64,000 bases of DNA from positions 620,001-684,000 of the forward strand of contig NZ_JAPENW010000001.1 in assembly GCF_026341855.1 (NCBI RefSeq), in the 5' to 3' direction. Every line of letters begins with the position of its first letter. Position 1 is the first letter of the stretch. Shown one piece after another: positions 53,217 through 64,000 of the stretch. Made by a program: the position numbers and the translations under genes. Below the pieces are notes generated by a model, which saw only the letters and a program-made list of their open reading frames with translations, did not search any database and was not told the DNA's origin. The stretch is from Streptomyces sp. NBC_00568. GTDB lineage: Bacteria > Actinomycetota > Actinomycetes > Streptomycetales > Streptomycetaceae.

Positions 53217-54101
53217 ATGTCTGCCTTCACCGCGTACGACGGGACCGAGCTGAGCTTCGAGGCCTATGGCGACGGCTCGCCGGTGGTGTGTCTGCCGGGC
53301 GGACCGATGCAGGACTGCGTGTATCTCGGGAATCTGGGCGGCCTGTCCGAGCACCGGCGGCTGATCATGACGGACCCGCGCGGAACCGGCGGCTCCGCGA
53401 CCCCCGAGGACCCCTCCTCGTACCGCTGCGACCGGCTGGTCGACGACGTGGAGGCCCTGCGCGAGCACCTCGGCCTCGACCGGATGGACCTGCTCGCGCA
53501 CTCCGGCGGGACGAATCTCGCGATCCTCTACGCGCAGCGCCATCCGGACCGCGTGGCGCGGCTCGCGCTGATCACACCGAGCGTCTACGCCGTCGGGATC
53601 GAGATCGCCCCGGAGGTCAGGACGGCGACGGCCCGGCTGCGGCACGACGAGCCGTGGTTCCCGGAGGCGTTCGCGGCGCTGGAGGCGATCGTCGCCGGCA
53701 ACGGGGACGCCGACGCGTTCCGGGCCATCGCCCCTTTCTGGTACGGGCGCTGGGACGAGACCGCGCGGGCGCACCGGGCCGCGGAGGACGCCCACAAGAA
53801 CCACGAGGCCGCGGCCCGTCACCTCGACGGCGCGTTCGCCCCGGACGCCACCCGGGCGGCGCTCGGCCGCCTGGCGTGCTCGGTGCTGGTGCTCGCCGGT
53901 GAGGTCGACCTGAACTCCCCGCCTCCCGCGATGGCCGCCCTCGCCGACCTGTTCCCGCACGCCGAGCTGGTCGTTCAGCCCGGGGCCGGGCACTTCCCGT
54001 GGCTCGACGACGCGGAACGGTTCGTGACGACGACGGCGGCGTTCCTCGCCCGTCCGGCCCTTCAGGAGCCTCTGGCCGGCCGGCTTCGCCCCACCGTGTG
54101 A
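53217..54101 (+). CDS. Alpha/beta hydrolase (proline iminopeptidase-like)
   Basis: A 294-residue alpha/beta hydrolase. It has VVCLPGGPMQDCVYLGNLGG (oxyanion region), TDPRGTGGS, and the nucleophile elbow LLAHSGGTNLAILYAQRHPD. Late Asp/His are in LVLAGEVDLNSPPPAMAAL and VQPGAGHFPWLDD. The GGPG-like and DPRGxG motifs place it near prolyl iminopeptidases and related hydrolases. The ATG at 53217 starts the domain, and no clear ribosome site precedes it. It is convergent with the dehydrogenase gene 21 bp downstream. Confidence 0.88.
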   Translation: MSAFTAYDGTELSFEAYGDGSPVVCLPGGPMQDCVYLGNLGGLSEHRRLIMTDPRGTGGSATPEDPSSYRCDRLVDDVEALREHLGLDRMDLLAHSGGTNLAILYAQRHPDRVARLALITPSVYAVGIEIAPEVRTATARLRHDEPWFPEAFAALEAIVAGNGDADAFRAIAPFWYGRWDETARAHRAAEDAHKNHEAAARHLDGAFAPDATRAALGRLACSVLVLAGEVDLNSPPPAMAALADLFPHAELVVQPGAGHFPWLDDAERFVTTTAAFLARPALQEPLAGRLRPTV

Positions 54102-54122
54102 GGCACGCTCCGAACACCGGGG

Positions 54123-56555
<2,433 letters not shown>

Positions 56556-56557
<2 letters not shown>

Positions 56558-56571
56558 CCCCTTGTCGAAAG
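56556..56571. promoter_or_regulatory. Shared motif upstream of ROK gene
   Basis: AACCCCTTGTCGAAAG overlaps the alditol oxidase stop codon and lies 175 bases before the ROK start. Thirteen of its first 14 bases recur upstream of the ABC transporter operon (58147-58160). It contains CTT-N5-AAG half-sites, suggesting a ROK operator. Confidence 0.6.
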
Positions 56572-56746
56572 TCCCTCCCAGGCCATAGCCTTGCGCCGCG
56601 CCGGGGCCGACGGGCCTCGTCACGGCACGGAGGGACCGAGGGCAGCGATCGGTGCCGTGCCGCCCCGGGGGCGCCCCGGACCCCGGCCGGAAGATCTGGT
56701 CGGCCGACGTGCCCGGTACCCGGTGCGCGGAAGCGAGGGGAGCCCC

Positions 56747-57997
56747 ATGAAGCGCGGCACATCACGCGACATCCGCACCGCGAACCGTTACGAGGTGCTG
56801 CGCCAGATCATCGCGGAATCGCCCACCTCACGGCAGGAGTTGGCGACGGCGACCGGGCTCAGTCTGGCCACGGTCGCCACGCTCGTCGGTGAGCTGCTCG
56901 ATCTGCGGATGCTGACCGAGGTCGGGTTCGAGGACTCCGCGGGCGGCCGCCCGCGGGGGCTGGTGGCGGTCAACGCGACGGGGGGCGCCCTCATCGGCGT
57001 CGACATCGCGGAGACGTACGTCCGCGTCGAGCTGTTCGACCTCGCCCTGAACGTGCTCGCCCGCGCCGACGAGGACATGCGCCCCGGCGAGAGCCGCCCG
57101 GAGCAGGTCGTCGGGCATGTCGCGGCCGCCGTCAGCTCGGTCGTGGCGCAGGCCGGGGTGGAAGGCGCGCGCGTCCTGGGCGTGGGCGTCAGCGTCCCCG
57201 GACAGGTCGACCGCGACAGGGGGGTCGCGGAGTACGCGCCCAACTGGGACTGGCACGACGTGCCGTTGCTCGATCTGCTCGCGGAGCACATCGCCTACCC
57301 CCTGTACCTCGACAACCCGCTGCGCGCCTGCGCCGTCGCCGAGTTGTGGTTCGGCGCGGCCCGCGGCCGCGGCGACGCCGTCGTGGTCAACCTGGGCACC
57401 GGCGTGGGCGCCGGCCTGGCGCTCGGCGGCGGACTGCACCGCGGTGTCAGCAACAGCGCCGGCGAGTGGGGCCACACCACCCTCGTCCTGGACGGGCGGC
57501 TGTGCCATTGCGGCAATCACGGCTGTGTGGAGACCTACGTGGGTGCTCCCGGAATCATGCTGAATCTGCGGGAGTCGAGCCCCGGCAGCACCCTGCTGCA
57601 TCCGGAGGACCAGACGGCCACCATCGACGCCCTCGCGGCAGGCGTCGCCGCGGGGGACCCGGTGGCCCTCAAGGTCGTGCGCGACACGGCCCGTTACCTC
57701 GGCGCCGGGATCTCCGACCTGGTGAACCTGCTCAACCCCGAAGTGGTCGTGCTGAGCAGCTGGGTCGCGGCCACCCTCGGGGAGCCGCTGCTGCGCGAGG
57801 TGCGCGAGGCCGTCGCCCGGCACGCGCTGCGGCGCCCCTACGCGGCCACCGAGATCGTCCTGTCCCCCATTCCGACCGACCCGGTCTGCCTCGGCGCCGC
57901 GACGTTCGCCCTCGAAGGAGCGCTCCAGTCGGTCGGCCAGCGGCCGGCCGCCAAGCGGGCCGCCCCCGCACGGAGCCGTACCGCACCCTCCGCGTGA
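56747..57997 (+). CDS. ROK-family transcriptional repressor
   Basis: A 416-residue sugar-responsive repressor. The N-terminal winged helix (residues about 1-70) has SRQELATATGLSLATVATLV. The ROK sugar-kinase-like domain follows with GVGVSVPGQVDRDRG, LDNPLRACAVAELWFG, VVNLGTGVGAGLALGGGLHR, and the zinc/ROK signature LCHCGNHGCVET (Cys253, Cys255, Cys260). The intact HTH marks it as a regulator, not a kinase. The ATG at 56747 has GAGGGGAG upstream. It precedes the ABC transporter / beta-galactosidase operon on the same strand by 250 bp and probably controls it. Confidence 0.92.
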   Translation: MKRGTSRDIRTANRYEVLRQIIAESPTSRQELATATGLSLATVATLVGELLDLRMLTEVGFEDSAGGRPRGLVAVNATGGALIGVDIAETYVRVELFDLALNVLARADEDMRPGESRPEQVVGHVAAAVSSVVAQAGVEGARVLGVGVSVPGQVDRDRGVAEYAPNWDWHDVPLLDLLAEHIAYPLYLDNPLRACAVAELWFGAARGRGDAVVVNLGTGVGAGLALGGGLHRGVSNSAGEWGHTTLVLDGRLCHCGNHGCVETYVGAPGIMLNLRESSPGSTLLHPEDQTATIDALAAGVAAGDPVALKVVRDTARYLGAGISDLVNLLNPEVVVLSSWVAATLGEPLLREVREAVARHALRRPYAATEIVLSPIPTDPVCLGAATFALEGALQSVGQRPAAKRAAPARSRTAPSA

Positions 57998-58146
57998 CGA
58001 CGCACTCGGCACCGTCGGCGCGGTCTGCTCCAAGGAGCGCCGCTTCGAGGTGAGTTGAGGCACCCCGGTCCGCCCCGGAGGTGGACCGGGACTCCGTCGC
58101 GTCCGGTATCCCGAACCCCCGACAACGCTTCGCACCGACTTCGTCC

Positions 58147-58162
58147 AACCCCTTGCCGAAGC
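58147..58162. promoter_or_regulatory. Shared motif upstream of the sugar ABC operon
   Basis: AACCCCTTGCCGAAGC lies 86-101 bases before the substrate-binding protein start and matches the element upstream of the ROK gene at 13 of 14 positions. A further CTT-N5-AAG element (CTTAGCAGAAG) follows at 58163. Confidence 0.6.
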
Positions 58163-58247
58163 CTTAGCAGAAGGTTAACGTCCCGCACCGCACCGCGAAT
58201 TCGAGCCGCAGCCGCACTCAGACCGCATCCAGGACAAGGACGTCAAC

Positions 58248-59510
58248 ATGTCGGCAATGAGCAGCAACTGGGACCGTCGATCCGTATTGAGGGCCGCCGC
58301 CGGGCTCGCCGCCCTCGGGCCACTGGCCGCGTGCGGCAGCAACAACGGGCGTTCCGGGGGCGGGAGTTCGGGCAAAGAACTGGTCCAGTACTTCCACGCC
58401 TACGGGGAGGCGGGCACCGAGCAGGCCATCAAGAAGTACGCGAAGGCCTACGACAAGGCCCAGGTGACCACGCAGTGGATCACCGGCAGCGACTTCGAGA
58501 GCAAGCTGTTCGCCTCGCTGCTCACCAAGAACGCGCCCGACCTGTTCGAGTTCCACCCGCAGATCCAGCTCGTCAAGAGCGGCCAGGTGGCGGACCTGAG
58601 CGACATCATCGAACCGGTCAAGGACGACTTCAACCCGGCCGACATCGCCTCGCACACGGTCGACGGGAAGACGTACGGCGTCCGGATGATCGACGACCCG
58701 CAGTTCTTCTTCTACCGGCCCTCGCTGCTGGAGAAGGCCGGCGTCAAGGTCCCGACCACCCTCGACGAACTCATCGAGGCCGCCGCGAAGTTGACCACCG
58801 GCAAGGTCAAGGGCCTGTTCATCGGCAACGACCTGCACGCGGTGATCAACCCGATGATCTGGTCGGCGGGCGCCGACACCCTCGACGACAAGAACCAGAT
58901 CGCCTACCACACCGAGGGGGTCAAGGAGGGCCTGAAGAAGATGCGCAAGCTCTTCACCAGCGGCCACCTGCTCCTGGACGCCCCGGCCGACTACTGGGAC
59001 CCGTCGGCGCTCAACCAGGGCCTGTGCGCCATCCAGTTCTGCGGGATGTGGGCGATGCCCCAGATGCAGAAGGCGCTCGGCGACGACATCGGGGTCTTCG
59101 CCTTCCCCAAGGTCACCGACGACGGCAAGCCCTCCGTCTACAACGGCGGCTGGTCGATGTTCGTCAACGCCAAGGGCAAGAACGTCGACCTGGCCAAGGA
59201 GTACGTCAAGTGGCTCTGGATCGAGCAGAAGAAGTACCAGGAGGACTGGTCGCTGTCGTACGGCTTCCACATACCGCCGCGCTCATCGCTCGCCGCGTCC
59301 GCCACCAAGCTCAAGTCGGGCCTGCCCGCCGAGGGCGTCAAGCTCTTCAGCGAGTACGGGCACTTCGACAACATCGGCTGGACCCAGTCCATGATCACCG
59401 CCCTTGAGGACGTCTTCGCCAACTCCGTCCGCAAGGACGGGGACCCGGAGGCCGCGCTCGACAAGGCCGACGTGACCGTCAACCGCGAGCTCAAGAAGCT
59501 CTTCGGATAG
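58248..59510 (+). CDS. Sugar ABC transporter substrate-binding lipoprotein
   Basis: A 420-residue extracellular solute-binding protein of family 1 (sugar type). The N-terminus carries a twin-arginine RRSVLR and a lipobox LAAC with Cys29, so export may be Tat-dependent followed by lipid anchoring. Family features are FEFHPQIQLVKSGQVADLSD, GVRMIDDPQFFFYRPSLLEK and YNGGWSMFVNAKGKNVDLAK. It delivers sugar to the two permeases encoded directly downstream. The ATG at 58248 has AAGGACG upstream. No ATP-binding component is encoded nearby; Streptomyces often shares MsiK for such systems. Confidence 0.92.
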   Translation: MSAMSSNWDRRSVLRAAAGLAALGPLAACGSNNGRSGGGSSGKELVQYFHAYGEAGTEQAIKKYAKAYDKAQVTTQWITGSDFESKLFASLLTKNAPDLFEFHPQIQLVKSGQVADLSDIIEPVKDDFNPADIASHTVDGKTYGVRMIDDPQFFFYRPSLLEKAGVKVPTTLDELIEAAAKLTTGKVKGLFIGNDLHAVINPMIWSAGADTLDDKNQIAYHTEGVKEGLKKMRKLFTSGHLLLDAPADYWDPSALNQGLCAIQFCGMWAMPQMQKALGDDIGVFAFPKVTDDGKPSVYNGGWSMFVNAKGKNVDLAKEYVKWLWIEQKKYQEDWSLSYGFHIPPRSSLAASATKLKSGLPAEGVKLFSEYGHFDNIGWTQSMITALEDVFANSVRKDGDPEAALDKADVTVNRELKKLFG

Positions 59511-59530
59511 ACCGACGGACGGGCTGCGAC

Positions 59531-60496
59531 ATGTCGATCACCACCCCACGCGGAGTCTCGCGCCCCGCCCCGGCCAAGGCCCAGGCGGCCCGGCCGCGGC
59601 GGGGGCTGCGGGGCGGCAGCACCCTCAGCTTCTGGCTCTTCACCGGCCCCTTCCTCCTCGGCCTGCTCGTGTTCGTGTACGTGCCGATCGGCTGGAGCCT
59701 GTGGCTGAGCTTCTTCGAGGCGCGCTTCACGGTCACCCCGGACAAATTCGTCGGCTTCGACAACTACCGGCAGATGCTGGAGAACGGCAACTTCACCGGG
59801 GCACTGGTCACCTTCACCGTCTTCGCCGCGTTCATCGTGCCGCTGACCTGGGCGCTCTCCCTCGGCCTGGCGATGCTGGTGAACCGGCTGCGGTTCATGC
59901 GGGCGTTCTTCCGGTCGGTGTTCTTCCTGCCGACCGCGTGCAGCTATGTCGCCGCCTCGCTGATCTGGAAGATGTCCATCTTCAGCGGGGTCCGCTTCGG
60001 TCTGATGAACACCTTCCTCGGCTGGTTCGGGATCGAGAACATCGCCTGGCTGGCCAACCCCGAGCCGCCCTGGTACTGGCTGGTCATCGTGACCGCCCGG
60101 CTGTGGCTCCAGGCCGGCTTCTACATGATCCTCTTCCTGGCCGCCCTGCAGAACATCCCGCCGGAGCTGTACGAGGCCGCCGCGATCGACGGTGCCAGGC
60201 CCGGCTGGCAGACCTTCCGCCACATCACCCTGCCGCAGCTGCGCGCCACTTCGACGGCCGTGATCCTGCTGCTCCTGGTGGCCGCCTACCAGGCCTTCGA
60301 CGAGTTCTTCAACCTGCTGTCGAAGACCACCTGGGGCCGCCCACCGCTCGTCGAGCTGTACTACACGGCGCTCGGCCAGGCCCAGGACTACGGCGCGGGC
60401 AGCGCGGGCGCGGTCATCCTCACCCTGCTGATCTGCATGGTGACGCTGCTCCAGGGCAAGTTCATGGGATTCGGACGCGGGGAGGAAGCCGAGTGA
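59531..60496 (+). CDS. Sugar ABC transporter permease (MalF type)
   Basis: A 321-residue inner-membrane permease with six transmembrane helices. The first is FWLFTGPFLLGLLVFVYVPI at about residues 35-55, after a basic N-terminus. The EAA loop that contacts the ATPase is visible as YEAAAIDGARPGWQTFRHIT. The gene starts 20 bp after the binding-protein gene. Its last four bases overlap the next gene (GTGA), which shows translational coupling. Confidence 0.92.
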   Translation: MSITTPRGVSRPAPAKAQAARPRRGLRGGSTLSFWLFTGPFLLGLLVFVYVPIGWSLWLSFFEARFTVTPDKFVGFDNYRQMLENGNFTGALVTFTVFAAFIVPLTWALSLGLAMLVNRLRFMRAFFRSVFFLPTACSYVAASLIWKMSIFSGVRFGLMNTFLGWFGIENIAWLANPEPPWYWLVIVTARLWLQAGFYMILFLAALQNIPPELYEAAAIDGARPGWQTFRHITLPQLRATSTAVILLLLVAAYQAFDEFFNLLSKTTWGRPPLVELYYTALGQAQDYGAGSAGAVILTLLICMVTLLQGKFMGFGRGEEAE

Positions 60497-61383
60497 CCGC
60501 CGTCATGGAAGGCCGGAAGGCCCACGCCGCGCCGCCGAGGAAACGCGGAGGGAACCGGCGTGGCGCCCTCGGCAGCACCGGCCTGTACATCGCCACAGGG
60601 ATCGCCGGCCTGCTGTTCCTCGTCCCCTTCTACCTGCTCGTCCGTAACGCGCTGTCGACCGACGCCGAAATCACCGGCGAGAACTGGCAGTTCTTCCCCA
60701 CCGATCTCAAATGGGGCAACATCGGGGAGCTGTTCGACGACCCCACCGTGCCCTTCGCCCGCTCCCTGTGGAACTCCGCCGTCGTCGGTGTGCTGCACAC
60801 CCTCGGCACCCTGCTGGTCTGCTCGCTCGCCGGCTACGGCCTCGCGCGCATCCCGTACAAGCACGCCAACAAGGTCTTCTACGGAGTACTGGTGACCCTG
60901 ATGGTCCCCTCCGCCGTCACCTTCGTCCCGAGCTTCGTGCTGGTCTCGTCACTCGGATGGGTGGACAGTCTTCGCGGTCTCATCATCCCGGGGCTTTTCA
61001 GCGGTTTCACGTGCTTCCTCTTCCGGCAGTACTTCTTGGGGTTCCCGAAGGAGCTGGAGGAGGCGGCGCGCATGGACGGGCTCGGCTACTGGGGCGCGTA
61101 CTGGCGCATCGTCGTGCCCAACTCGCTGAACTTCTTCGCCGCGATCGCGACCATCACCTTCATCAGCGGCTGGAACGCCTTCCTGTGGCCGCTGGTCATC
61201 GGCCAGAACCCCGAGGCGTGGACGGTCCAGGTCGCCCTCTCCTCGTACATGACGAACCAGACCGTCAACTTCCATCTGATCTTCATGGCCACCGCCATTT
61301 CCATCCTGCCCCTGGTGTTCGTGTTCCTCTTCCTCCAGCGCTGGCTGGTGCAGGGCATCGCGCAGACCGGCATCAAGGGCTGA
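60493..61383 (+). CDS. Sugar ABC transporter permease (MalG type)
   Basis: The 296-residue second permease, with six transmembrane helices (first at about residues 30-50: YIATGIAGLLFLVPFYLLV). The EAA loop is EEAARMDGLGYWGAYWRIVV. The GTG at 60493 overlaps the stop of the first permease by four bases. The gene ends 12 bp before the beta-galactosidase ATG. With the upstream gene it forms the heterodimeric channel; the ATPase must be supplied from elsewhere. Confidence 0.92.
   Translation: MTAVMEGRKAHAAPPRKRGGNRRGALGSTGLYIATGIAGLLFLVPFYLLVRNALSTDAEITGENWQFFPTDLKWGNIGELFDDPTVPFARSLWNSAVVGVLHTLGTLLVCSLAGYGLARIPYKHANKVFYGVLVTLMVPSAVTFVPSFVLVSSLGWVDSLRGLIIPGLFSGFTCFLFRQYFLGFPKELEEAARMDGLGYWGAYWRIVVPNSLNFFAAIATITFISGWNAFLWPLVIGQNPEAWTVQVALSSYMTNQTVNFHLIFMATAISILPLVFVFLFLQRWLVQGIAQTGIKG

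Positions 61384-64000
<2,617 letters not shown>

Overview
This is high-GC actinobacterial DNA with the codon bias, GTG starts, long intergenic hairpins and gene families of a Streptomyces chromosome. Members of those families visible here include secreted GH6, S8 and GDSL enzymes, DUF2637, PP2C, a RsbW-like ATPase, PucR, ROK and an alditol oxidase. No rRNA, tRNA, CRISPR array or intact prophage is visible. Both edges cut genes: a cytochrome P450 on the left and a GH2 beta-galactosidase on the right.

Layout. (1) 1-3.2 kb: truncated P450, an SRPBCC protein, and a secreted GH6 cellulase with a near-perfect CebR-type operator. (2) 3.2-12.2 kb: a purine-catabolism unit of XdhC factor, AzgA/NCS2 permease and three-subunit xanthine dehydrogenase, divergent from a PucR activator across a promoter region carrying five 23-bp direct repeats. 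(3) 12.3-18.5 kb: TPR-like protein, alpha/beta hydrolase, GntR regulator with an octapeptide-repeat tail, FhuF-like ferric reductase behind an iron box, DUF2637 membrane protein, HATPase. (4) 18.6-25.6 kb: GH38 alpha-mannosidase, a small secreted protein, an HTH-transmembrane-extracytoplasmic protein and a seven-bladed FG-GAP protein. (5) 25.7-34 kb: a decayed stretch with a truncated acetyltransferase fused to an IS5-type transposase remnant, intact poxB and PP2C genes, and a large S8 protease gene broken by a 268-bp insert directly after its catalytic serine motif. (6) 34.2-41 kb: LuxR-type regulator, DUF456, GDSL hydrolase, F420 enzyme, S51 peptidase, GNAT, and Ada-AlkA repair protein followed by tandem repeats. 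(7) 41-50.4 kb: an RsgA GTPase with TTG start preceded by an unannotated 23-codon gene, a 1946-residue SF1 helicase / Vsr-like nuclease / GreA-like fusion protein, and a sigma-like / zinc-finger / transmembrane / CBM2 protein. (8) 50.8-55.1 kb: a radical SAM protein with an atypical CX8CX2C motif, a flavin-nucleotide-binding protein, an alpha/beta hydrolase and a 2-hydroxyacid dehydrogenase. (9) 55.3-64 kb: alditol oxidase, ROK regulator, three-component sugar ABC transporter and GH2 beta-galactosidase. A shared 14-base motif lies in front of both the ROK gene and the transporter operon.

The strongest candidates for undescribed biology are the helicase-nuclease-GreA fusion (possible defence or repair system), the sigma/anti-sigma/CBM2 protein (possible cellulose sensing), the 23-residue gene upstream of rsgA, and the chimeric inserts at 25.9 and 32.5 kb. 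The window also has an unusual density of short-period intergenic tandem arrays (8, 17, 20 and 23 bp units).
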